8,180 nt of DNA from NCBI GenBank assembly GCA_002325785.1, contig DCSU01000014.1, positions 4,786 to 12,965 on the forward strand. The letters run 5' to 3'. The notes beneath the pieces were generated by a model, which was not told the origin of the DNA, made no database searches, and was given only the letters and a program-made list of their open reading frames with translations. Position numbers and translations under genes: made by a program. The stretch comes from Bacteroidales bacterium UBA1458. Lineage in GTDB: Bacteria > Bacteroidota > Bacteroidia > Bacteroidales > VadinHA17. Below, one piece after another: positions 1 to 5,493 of this stretch (the first letter of the stretch is position 1; the number at the start of each line of letters is the position of its first letter).

Positions 1-64
1 GGCAATAGGCAATAGAAGGATTTGCGATTTGCGAAATTTAATTAAATCGACAATCGAAAATTCT
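1..64. repeat. Cluster of three different 7-bp tandem repeats downstream of trpB2
   Basis: Three short tandem repeats, all with a 7-base unit, sit side by side. GGCAATA occurs twice at 1-14. GATTTGC occurs 2.3 times at 19-34. AATCGAC occurs about 1.9 times at 45-57, with the last base differing. Between the second and third lies the AT-only palindrome ATTTAATTAAAT (36-47). The stretch is non-coding, starts at the end of trpB2 and may continue beyond the window edge. No convincing GC-rich terminator for trpB2 is visible here. The shared unit length suggests a common slippage or heptamer-repeat process, but this is inference. Confidence 0.6.
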
Positions 65-1429
65 TCAGAAGGTCGGTATGGCTGAATTTGCCAGCGACAG
101 TTCAATCTCCTCAGCCGTAGCCTCATGATCAGGCAGGTTACCTTCGAAATACTTCTCATATGCCGTAATGTCAAAATGGCCATGCCCGCTGAGGTTGAAG
201 AGGATTGTTTTCGATACACCCTCCAGATCCGCCCTTCGTGCCTCATCCAGGGCACCTGCGATGGCGTATGACGATTCCGGTGCAGGCAGAATGCCTTCCG
301 TTCTGGCAAAGAGGATGGCTCCCTCAAAGCACTCGCGCTGAAACTTCGATTTTGCTTCTACAAATCCATCCTGACGTAACTGACTGACAAGTACTCCGGC
401 TCCATGATACCGCAGTCCTCCTGCATGTATCTTGTCAGGAATGAAATTGTGTCCCAGCGTGTACATTGGAAGAAGTGGGGTCAGGCCCGACTGATCACCG
501 AAGTCATAGGTGAATTTGCCTTTTGTCAGTTTGGGACAGGAGGCAGGCTCAACGGCGACGAACCTGGTCTTTTTACCGTTGACAATGTTTTCACGCAGGA
601 AGGGGAACGAGATGCCGGAGAAATTTGAGCCTCCTCCAAAACATCCAATGACCACATCAGGATAGTCATTGGCCTTCTCCATCTGTATCAAAGCTTCCTG
701 ACCTATAATGGTCTGGTGGAGAGATACATGGTTCAGTACGCTACCCAGTGAGTATTTGGTGTACGGATCCTGCACGGCAATCTCTATGGCCTCCGAGATG
801 GCGATACCGAGGCTGCCGGGAGAGTCGGGGTCAGTCGCAAGGACTTTTCTGCCTGCTGCAGTCATTGTGCTTGGTGACGGCACCACCTTGGCGTTGTAGG
901 CATTCATCATAAGCTTACGTCCGGGTTTCTGGTGATAGCTGACCTTCACCATAAAGACCAGCAGTTCCAGTCCGAAGTGGTTGCATGCAAAACTCATCGC
1001 ACTGCCCCACTGTCCGGCACCTGTCTCCGTGGTTAACCTCCGCACACCCTCCATCTTGTTGTAGTATGCCTGCGGAATTGCAGTGTTGGCCTTGTGTGAA
1101 CCTGAATAGTTGCCTCCCTCGTACTTGTAGTAAATCTTGCTTTTGGTGCCCAGTGCCTTTTCAAGGTTGTACGCCCTGAAGAGCGGGGAGGGCCGGAAGG
1201 TCCTGTACAGATCGATAACCTCCTCGGGGATATCAATGTATCTCTCGGTTGTAACCTCCTGCTTGATCAGTTCCATCGGGAAAATAGCCGCCAGGTCCTC
1301 CGGCCCGGCCGGCTTGCCTGTGACAGGGTTCAGCGGCGGCAATGGCTTGTTGGGCATGTCAGCCACAATGTTATACCATTGGCGGGGCATCTCTTTTTCA
1401 GACAGCAGAATCTTTGTAATCTTTTCCAT
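65..1429 (-). CDS. trpB: TrpB2-type tryptophan synthase beta chain (TrpB-like PLP enzyme)
   Basis: A 454-residue pyridoxal-phosphate enzyme of the TrpB2 group (COG1350 type), which condenses indole with L-serine to give tryptophan in the cytoplasm. Visible motifs are GSHKANTA with the PLP lysine K113; TETGAGQWG with the probable catalytic glutamate E135, where Trp replaces the His common in TrpB1; the cofactor-phosphate loop GCFGGGSN (262-269); and a C-terminal LSGHGHFD (413-420) with S414 facing the cofactor ring nitrogen. The N-terminal extension of about 50 residues and the length over 430 aa are typical of TrpB2 rather than TrpB1 (about 400 aa). No trpA or other trp gene lies in the window, which fits TrpB2 proteins, thought to act without TrpA, perhaps in indole salvage. 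The ATG at 1429 is preceded by AT-rich sequence without a Shine-Dalgarno motif. A Trp-codon leader peptide and terminator hairpin stand just upstream, so expression is probably set by tryptophan attenuation. The family is certain; use as main synthase or salvage enzyme is open. Confidence 0.95.
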   Translation of the reverse strand: MEKITKILLSEKEMPRQWYNIVADMPNKPLPPLNPVTGKPAGPEDLAAIFPMELIKQEVTTERYIDIPEEVIDLYRTFRPSPLFRAYNLEKALGTKSKIYYKYEGGNYSGSHKANTAIPQAYYNKMEGVRRLTTETGAGQWGSAMSFACNHFGLELLVFMVKVSYHQKPGRKLMMNAYNAKVVPSPSTMTAAGRKVLATDPDSPGSLGIAISEAIEIAVQDPYTKYSLGSVLNHVSLHQTIIGQEALIQMEKANDYPDVVIGCFGGGSNFSGISFPFLRENIVNGKKTRFVAVEPASCPKLTKGKFTYDFGDQSGLTPLLPMYTLGHNFIPDKIHAGGLRYHGAGVLVSQLRQDGFVEAKSKFQRECFEGAILFARTEGILPAPESSYAIAGALDEARRADLEGVSKTILFNLSGHGHFDITAYEKYFEGNLPDHEATAEEIELSLANSAIPTF

Positions 1430-1453
1430 GTTTTATAAGTATTAAGGATTATA

Positions 1454-1490
1454 TAAACGAAAGAGGCACGCTGTGATCAGCGTGCCTCTT
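1454..1490 (-). terminator. Intrinsic terminator hairpin of the trpB2 attenuator (3:4 stem)
   Basis: A perfect 13-bp inverted repeat, AAGAGGCACGCTG / CAGCGTGCCTCTT (1461-1490), has a 4-nt loop. On the minus strand it is followed by TCGTTTAT, giving an interrupted T tract (CTCTTTCGTTT across the stem end). On the plus strand no T tract follows, so it is oriented to stop minus-strand transcription. It ends 31 nt before the trpB2 ATG, which makes little sense as a terminator for the upstream his genes alone. It does make sense as the 3:4 stem of an attenuator. The T tract is imperfect, so termination strength is uncertain. Confidence 0.8.
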
Positions 1491-1539
1491 AGCATAATTA
1501 TCGTGTTAATTATATAATGGCATGATTCACAGCTTCAGT

Positions 1540-1584
1540 TTATGAGCTGCACCAGCGCCAGTTATATAACGTGAATTCTTCCAT
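1540..1584 (-). CDS. trpL: Tryptophan-rich leader peptide of trpB2
   Basis: A 14-codon ORF, MEEFTLYNWRWCSS followed by TAA, with Trp codons at positions 9 and 11 (TGG CGC TGG). Tryptophan is the rarest residue in most proteins, so two within three codons of a 14-codon ORF placed ahead of a tryptophan synthase gene and a terminator hairpin is a strong pointer to a trp leader peptide. The stop codon lies immediately before the descending strand of the predicted 1:2 pause hairpin, as expected for attenuation. The ATG (1582-1584) has no Shine-Dalgarno motif upstream, in line with the other genes here. The peptide itself is expected to have no function beyond ribosome timing. The gene symbol is by analogy with E. 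coli trpL, not by homology. Confidence 0.72.
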   Translation of the reverse strand: MEEFTLYNWRWCSS

Positions 1585-1601
1585 CAGTGCAAACATAATA
1601 A

Positions 1602-1630
1602 AAAATCTATGCGGTGATACCCGTTGCAAA
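1602..1630 (-). promoter_or_regulatory. Candidate Bacteroidota-type promoter for the trp leader
   Basis: On the minus strand TTTG (1627-1630) is followed after 17 nt by TAGATTTT (1602-1609). This resembles the Bacteroidota -33 TTTG / -7 TAnnTTTG pattern, with one mismatch in the last -7 base. Transcription would begin some 10-15 nt before the leader-peptide ATG. A perfect TAnnTTTG, TATGTTTG, also occurs at 1590-1597, but it has no TTTG at a suitable distance and would place the start at the ATG itself. The region is AT-rich, so chance matches are likely. Confidence 0.35.
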
Positions 1631-1661
1631 TTATTTTTCTGCAGGAATGCATTTTTGGCTA

Positions 1662-2258
1662 TTATTTTGATTTATGCCTCCCTGATAAGACCTCTTCTAT
1701 TTCCTGGAGAGTTGTTGACTTTGCCTTCAGCAGCACCAACAGGTGATAGAGCAGATCGGCGGCTTCATTTTTGAACAGGTCAATGTTATCATCTTTGGCT
1801 TCGATTACCAGTTCAACGGCTTCTTCGCCCACCTTCTGGGCTATTTTATTAATACCCTTCCTGAATAGTTTGTTTGTATATGAATCAGAGGCATCTTCAT
1901 CTATTCTTGAGCTGATGATCTTCTCAAGCCTGTACAGGAAACCTCTGGTCTCCATGTCGCCAAAGCAGGAATATGTTCCCAGGTGGCACACCGGTCCTGC
2001 CGGTATGACCCTTATCAGCAGGGCATCATTGTCACAATCGGGAAGAATCTCTGTCACGGTGAGAAAGTTCCCTGAGGTCTCTCCCTTGGTCCACAGTCTC
2101 TGCCGGCTCCGGCTGAAGAAAGTGACCCTGCCTTCACTGACCGTTTTCAGCCAGGCCTCCTCATTCATGTAACCGACCATCAGCACCTGCAGGGAGCTGC
2201 TGTCCTGTATCACGGCAGGAACCAGGCCGTTCTCTTTGTCGAAATTGATATTCATCAT
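1662..2258 (-). CDS. hisIE: Bifunctional phosphoribosyl-AMP cyclohydrolase / phosphoribosyl-ATP pyrophosphatase
   Basis: A 198-residue fusion that carries out histidine steps 2 and 3: hydrolysis of PR-ATP to PR-AMP, then opening of the adenine ring to give ProFAR. Residues 1 to about 110 are the HisI domain, with VLMVGYMNEEAW (25-36), SRSRQRLWTKGETSGN (49-64), the metal-binding D74-C75-D76-x-D78 cluster and further cysteines C91 and C98, matching the zinc ligands known for HisI. Residues of about 115-198 are the all-alpha HisE domain of the MazG-like fold, with GEEAVELVIEA (144-154; E145, E146, E149) and NEAADLLYHL (164-173; E165, D168) as Mg-binding residues. It is the last his gene and the only one not overlapping its neighbour, being separated from hisF by 109 bp. 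Two ATGs are adjacent at the 5' end, and the first (2256-2258) is taken. The length is normal for the fusion and all key residues are present. Confidence 0.96.
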   Translation of the reverse strand: MMNINFDKENGLVPAVIQDSSSLQVLMVGYMNEEAWLKTVSEGRVTFFSRSRQRLWTKGETSGNFLTVTEILPDCDNDALLIRVIPAGPVCHLGTYSCFGDMETRGFLYRLEKIISSRIDEDASDSYTNKLFRKGINKIAQKVGEEAVELVIEAKDDNIDLFKNEAADLLYHLLVLLKAKSTTLQEIEEVLSGRHKSK

Positions 2259-2291
2259 ATAATAATTTATTTTTAATGGTATGATAGCCTG

Positions 2292-2307
2292 TCCCGATTT
2301 ATCGGGA
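2292..2307. repeat. GC-rich palindrome TCCCGATTTATCGGGA
   Basis: A 16-base near-perfect palindrome gives a 6-bp stem TCCCGA / TCGGGA with a 4-nt loop. No T tract follows on either strand, so it is a poor terminator. On the minus strand it lies directly after the second arm of the larger inverted repeat and about 35 nt before the hisIE ATG. It may be a dispersed palindromic repeat or an mRNA-processing hairpin; the sequence alone cannot decide. Confidence 0.6.
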
Positions 2308-2308
2308 G

Positions 2309-2367
2309 AACCTCCATGTAGTTGATTATTATATTATTGTGTTTATGTATGCAAATACATGGAGGTT
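2309..2367. repeat. 12-bp perfect inverted repeat in the hisF-hisIE gap
   Basis: AACCTCCATGTA (2309-2320) is the exact reverse complement of TACATGGAGGTT (2356-2367). The arms enclose 35 nt of strongly AT-rich sequence, and the outer arm touches the hisF stop codon. In RNA this could form a long-range stem ahead of hisIE. An alternative small stem, GGAG / CTCC (2305-2315), would compete because it uses bases of the inner arm and of the adjacent palindrome. Without a T tract it is unlikely to be a terminator. It is either a small palindromic insertion that separated hisIE from hisF or a structured element tuning hisIE expression. Function unknown. Confidence 0.65.
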
Positions 2368-3123
2368 TCAGCATCTTACGTAAATGTTATTTTTTAACAG
2401 GAATCTTTTGAGATCAGGAATCATTATCTCCCCGAAGTGAAAAACCGAGGCGGCCAGGGCCGCGCTGCAGGATGTCTCTTCGAATACCTTCCTGAAATGC
2501 TCCATTGTGCCTGCGCCGCCCGAGGCAATGACGGGGATATTCACCCTGTTATTTATGGCTGCGGTTATTTCTGTTGAGAAACCCTCTTTTGTGCCGTCGC
2601 TGTTGACGGAGGTGAGGAGAATCTCTCCGGCGCCTCGCCGTTCCACCTCTTCAGCCCATTGCAGGGCTCTGACCTGCGTGACGGTTCTGCCGCCGTTGAT
2701 GCACACCAGCCATTCGCCCTCAATCAGCTGCGCATCAATTGCGGCAACTATGCACTGGCTGCCAAAGCTCTCCGCCAGTCTTGTTATGAGTTCAGGTTCA
2801 AGAACGGCAGCGGTATTGACGCTCACCTTGTCTGCACCTGAGCTGATGAGAACTGAAACATCCTCCCTGGTGCTGATGCCTCCCCCTACGGTAAAGGGGA
2901 TGTTTATTGCATTGGCAATCTTTTCAACCAGGGCTGCCAGCGTCTTTCTCTTCTCGTGTGTGGCAGTTATGTCAAGGAACACAATCTCATCGGCAGCCTG
3001 GTCAGCATATGCACGGGCCAGTTCCACCGGGTCTCCGGCATCCCTGAGGTTGACGAAGCTTACTCCTTTGACGGTACGCCCGTCCTTGATATCAAGGCAC
3101 GGTATAATTCTCTTTTTCAGCAT
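2368..3123 (-). CDS. hisF: Imidazole glycerol phosphate synthase, cyclase subunit HisF
   Basis: A 251-residue (beta/alpha)8-barrel enzyme that uses ammonia from HisH to convert PRFAR into imidazole glycerol phosphate and AICAR. The N-terminal RIIPCLDIKDGRTVKG (5-20) carries the catalytic D11. The second catalytic aspartate, D130, lies in VAAIDAQ. Phosphate-binding glycines are in TVGGGI (78-83) and IASGGAGT (199-206). The half-barrel repeat is shared with HisA, encoded just upstream. Its ATG (3121-3123) overlaps the end of hisA by 7 nt, so translational coupling is likely. Length and motifs are those of a normal HisF. NSDGTKEG (174-181) has Asn where many homologues have Asp, as E. coli HisF also does, so it is not a defect. 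The C-terminal end lies against the inverted repeat that separates it from hisIE. Confidence 0.97.
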   Translation of the reverse strand: MLKKRIIPCLDIKDGRTVKGVSFVNLRDAGDPVELARAYADQAADEIVFLDITATHEKRKTLAALVEKIANAINIPFTVGGGISTREDVSVLISSGADKVSVNTAAVLEPELITRLAESFGSQCIVAAIDAQLIEGEWLVCINGGRTVTQVRALQWAEEVERRGAGEILLTSVNSDGTKEGFSTEITAAINNRVNIPVIASGGAGTMEHFRKVFEETSCSAALAASVFHFGEIMIPDLKRFLLKNNIYVRC

Positions 3124-3830
3124 ATCCCGGCCAGTTCTTTAAGTGATATTTTACCTTCATAAAGTGCCTTGCCTATGATGGCAGCTTCACATCCTGCCTC
3201 CCTGAGGATCATTAAGTCTTCCAGTGATGTGATGCCTCCGCTTGCAATAAGTGAGAGTCCCTCAATCGTTATGATCTCTTTATACATCTCAACGGATGGT
3301 CCTTCGAGCATCCCGTCCCTTTCAATGTCAGTGCACATGGCGTACAGCACACCTTCCGACCTATACTTACGGAGAAAGCTTATAATATCCGTTTCAGATC
3401 CGGAGAGCCACCCGCCGGCTGCCACCTTTCTTTGCCTGAAGTCGGCTCCGAGGATGATCTTTTCGGGGCCGTACTCATCGAGCCACTTAAGAAAAAGGCC
3501 GGGTTGCGTCACGGCAATGCTCCCGCAGGTGACCTGTGAGGCGCCGCAACGGAATGCAGTGCGCATATCCTCATCGGTTCTTATGCCACCGCTGAAGTCA
3601 ACCTTCAGTTCTGTCTTGTCCGTAATGGCCTCCAGCACCCCGTGATTCCTGATTTTCCCTTCGCGGGCCCCGTCAAGGTCAACCAGGTGCAGGTATTTGA
3701 TTCCGTGTTCCTCCATTTCCATGGCCACATCAACCGGTTCCCGGCTGTAGAGGGTTTTCTTCAAAAAGTCGCCCTGGGCCAGTCTGACGCAGGCACCGTC
3801 AATAAGATCGATGGCTGGTATTATTCTCAT
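3117..3830 (-). CDS. hisA: ProFAR isomerase HisA
   Basis: A 237-residue (beta/alpha)8-barrel, 1-(5-phosphoribosyl)-5-[(5-phosphoribosylamino)methylideneamino]imidazole-4-carboxamide isomerase. It performs the Amadori rearrangement of ProFAR to PRFAR, the substrate of HisF/HisH. RIIPAIDLIDG (2-12) carries catalytic D8. Other marks are VDFSGGIRT (77-85) and ILGADF with D130; TDIERDGMLEGP (167-178) and IASGGI (195-200) form the second half-barrel's phosphate and acid sites. The ATG (3828-3830) overlaps the hisH stop as ATGA, and the 3' end overlaps hisF by 7 nt. It resembles single-function HisA rather than the actinobacterial PriA, which is expected given that the genome encodes a tryptophan synthase, although a trpF was not seen here. 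No missing residues. Confidence 0.97.
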   Translation of the reverse strand: MRIIPAIDLIDGACVRLAQGDFLKKTLYSREPVDVAMEMEEHGIKYLHLVDLDGAREGKIRNHGVLEAITDKTELKVDFSGGIRTDEDMRTAFRCGASQVTCGSIAVTQPGLFLKWLDEYGPEKIILGADFRQRKVAAGGWLSGSETDIISFLRKYRSEGVLYAMCTDIERDGMLEGPSVEMYKEIITIEGLSLIASGGITSLEDLMILREAGCEAAIIGKALYEGKISLKELAGIC

Positions 3831-4408
3831 AACCCAAGGAAGTTTTCAAGTATGCGGACTCCTGTCCCGGCTGATTTCTCGGGATGGAACTGGGTGGCAA
3901 AGAAATTGTCTTTGCGCATTGCTGCCGAGAATTGCAGTCCGTAATCGCAAACGGCGGTTGTAAAATCATTGACCCCTGCATAATAACTATGGACATAGTA
4001 AACATCATCTGTAAGATTTATTCCTTTCAGCAACGGATCATCATTTATGCTGACAAAATCATTCCATCCCATGTGGGGGACCCTGGCTCCGGCCGGAAAT
4101 CTTCTGACGACGGTATCGAATATCCCGAGGCATTGACTGTTTTTCTCTTCGGAGAAGTTGCACATAAGCTGCAGCCCCAGGCAGATGCCCAGGACTGGTT
4201 GCTTCAGTGAGACAATTACCCTGTCAAGGCCTCTTTCTCTAAGGTGTTCCATTGCTGACCCCGCCTCTCCCACACCCGGGATGATTACCTTCTCCGCCCT
4301 GCGTATCAGATCGGGATCGGACGTGATGACCGCATCATGTCCCAGTCTCTGCAGTGCCACCCGGACTGACATTATGTTTCCTGAGTTATATTTCAGTATC
4401 GCTATCAT
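3827..4408 (-). CDS. hisH: Imidazole glycerol phosphate synthase, glutaminase subunit HisH
   Basis: A 193-residue class I glutamine amidotransferase that hydrolyses glutamine and passes ammonia through the HisF barrel. The catalytic triad is complete: nucleophile C76 in GICLGLQLM (74-82), with H175 and E177 in QFHPEKS (173-179). The oxyanion-strand motif PGVGE (44-48) and the HisH-typical PHMGWN (111-116) and YYVHSYY (137-143) are present. The ATG (4406-4408) overlaps the hisB stop and the TGA overlaps the hisA start, both as 4-nt ATGA junctions. This suggests coupled translation and near-equal synthesis with its partner HisF, encoded one gene further on. Length is normal. Confidence 0.97.
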   Translation of the reverse strand: MIAILKYNSGNIMSVRVALQRLGHDAVITSDPDLIRRAEKVIIPGVGEAGSAMEHLRERGLDRVIVSLKQPVLGICLGLQLMCNFSEEKNSQCLGIFDTVVRRFPAGARVPHMGWNDFVSINDDPLLKGINLTDDVYYVHSYYAGVNDFTTAVCDYGLQFSAAMRKDNFFATQFHPEKSAGTGVRILENFLGL

Positions 4409-5493
4409 AACTGTCCCTTTGTTGATGGAAGGATGCCGCTGTCTGTTGATGCAACCGCCACCCTGACAGCCCTGGCAAATGCCTTGAAGATGGCCTCTGT
4501 CACATGGTGCTCATTCTCACCGGCAGCGTGAATGTGGATATTGCATTTTGCGTTGTCACTGAAAGATTTAAAAAAGTGGGAGAACATTTCTGACGGGATA
4601 TTGCCAATCCTCTCTGACCTGTAGACCACATCCCATGTCAGCCATGGTCTGCCCCCGAAGTCGAGTGTCACCTGTGCCAGTGAGTCATCCATCGGGAGGG
4701 TGAAGCCATACCGGCCGATACCTTTCTTACTTCCCAGGGCTAGATTAAAGGCCTCCCCAAGGACCAGTCCCACGTCTTCAACAAGGTGATGTTCATCTAT
4801 CCTGAGGTCTCCGGTTGCATTAAGTCTTATATCAATGCCACCATGGCGGGCTAACTGGTCAAGCATATGGTCCAGAAAGCCTATTCCCGTGGTTATGCTG
4901 CTCTTACCTGTTCCGTCGAGGGTTATCGCAGCCTCAATCATCGTCTCACTGGTATTCCTGGAAACGGTCGCACTTCTGGGGATTTTTTTCAGGAACCTGC
5001 GTATCTCATCCCAGTCGGTGGTGCAGAGGGAAGCCTCACTGTTTATTTTACTGCTGACATAGATTGACCTGCAGCCCAGGTTCCGTGCCAGTTCGATATC
5101 AGTCAGGCGGTCGCCGATGACATATGATGATGCGAGGTCAATCCCCTGTGCAAGATATTGCGTCAGCATTGCCGTTCCCGGCTTACGGTAAGGGGAGTTA
5201 TCTTTTTTGAAGGAGCGGTCAATGAATTGCGCTGTGAATATTATTCCTTCACCTTCGAGTATGGCTAGCATTTTATTATGAGGAGCGAGGAAATCATTTT
5301 CGGGGAATGCCGGTGTGCCCATGCCGTCCTGGTTTGTTACCATTACAAGCTCAAAATCTGTTTCGCGGGAAATAGCTGAAAGCGCGGTGATGACCCCCGG
5401 CATGAATTCCAGCTTTTCCAGACTGTCAACCTGCTCATCGGCTGGTTCTTTCAGTATAGTGCCATCCCTGTCAATAAACAATACCTTTTTCAT
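4405..5493 (-). CDS. hisB: Bifunctional histidinol-phosphatase / imidazoleglycerol-phosphate dehydratase HisB
   Basis: A 362-residue fusion catalysing IGP dehydration and, after HisC, dephosphorylation of histidinol phosphate. Residues 1 to about 165 form a HAD-family phosphatase with D8-R-D10-GT, TNQDG (53-57, motif II), K104 in YRKP and GDRLTD (127-132, motif IV). Residues of about 172-362 form the dehydratase with the duplicated metal site: FLDHMLDQLARHG (H209, H217), EHHLVED (H235, H236, E239) and EHHVTEA (H329, H330, E333). The loop before K104 (IDRSFKKDNSPYRKP, 91-105) lacks the Cys/His zinc cluster present in E. coli HisB-N (CPH...CDCRKP), so the phosphatase half probably folds without zinc, apparently a feature of related Bacteroidota HisB proteins. 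ATGA overlaps join it to hisC and hisH. With this fusion no separate histidinol phosphatase is needed. Confidence 0.96.
   Translation of the reverse strand: MKKVLFIDRDGTILKEPADEQVDSLEKLEFMPGVITALSAISRETDFELVMVTNQDGMGTPAFPENDFLAPHNKMLAILEGEGIIFTAQFIDRSFKKDNSPYRKPGTAMLTQYLAQGIDLASSYVIGDRLTDIELARNLGCRSIYVSSKINSEASLCTTDWDEIRRFLKKIPRSATVSRNTSETMIEAAITLDGTGKSSITTGIGFLDHMLDQLARHGGIDIRLNATGDLRIDEHHLVEDVGLVLGEAFNLALGSKKGIGRYGFTLPMDDSLAQVTLDFGGRPWLTWDVVYRSERIGNIPSEMFSHFFKSFSDNAKCNIHIHAAGENEHHVTEAIFKAFARAVRVAVASTDSGILPSTKGQL

Larger units (their letters stand above)
1454..1584 (-). promoter_or_regulatory. Putative tryptophan attenuator leader of trpB2
   Basis: The leader combines a Trp-codon peptide, a pause hairpin, an antiterminator option and a terminator. 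Segment 1 (1545-1551, TGCAGCT on the minus strand, overlapping the last peptide codons) can pair with segment 2 (1528-1534, AGCTGTG) in 7 bp, two of them G-U, with a 10-nt loop. Segment 2 can instead pair with CACGCT (1479-1484) in the 5' arm of the terminator, 6 bp with one bulged base. The 5' arm otherwise forms the perfect 13-bp terminator. A ribosome stalled on the Trp codons would cover segment 1, free segment 2 and block termination. The terminator and peptide are directly visible. The 2:3 pairing is short and the mechanism is inferred from the known logic of the E. coli trp leader. Confidence 0.72.

Noticed and set aside
36..47. AT-only palindrome ATTTAATTAAAT as a trpB2 terminator or operator
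   Set aside because: No GC base pairs and no T tract, and such a sequence is common by chance in AT-rich spacers.
2292..2307. TCCCGATTTATCGGGA as an intrinsic terminator of the his operon before hisIE
   Set aside because: Only 6 bp of stem and no T tract on either strand. hisIE downstream belongs to the same pathway.
2263..2318. Short minus-strand ORF before hisIE (begins MEVLPINRD, ends in His) as a possible histidine leader peptide
   Set aside because: It has a single His codon at the very end and no terminator follows before hisIE, so there is no support for attenuation at this site.
2321..2367. Promoter for hisIE within the AT-rich gap (TTTG followed by TAATAATC)
   Set aside because: The -7-like sequence lacks the TTT(G) part of TAnnTTTG, and AT-rich sequence gives many chance matches.
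2507..3142. Plus-strand open frame of 211 codons opposite hisF
   Set aside because: It lies wholly antisense to the well-supported hisF and the end of hisA, its translation is low-complexity Ser/Ala/Leu-rich with no motif, and it comes from the codon bias of the real genes. The same holds for the other plus-strand frames, for example 3169-3645 and 1771-2172.
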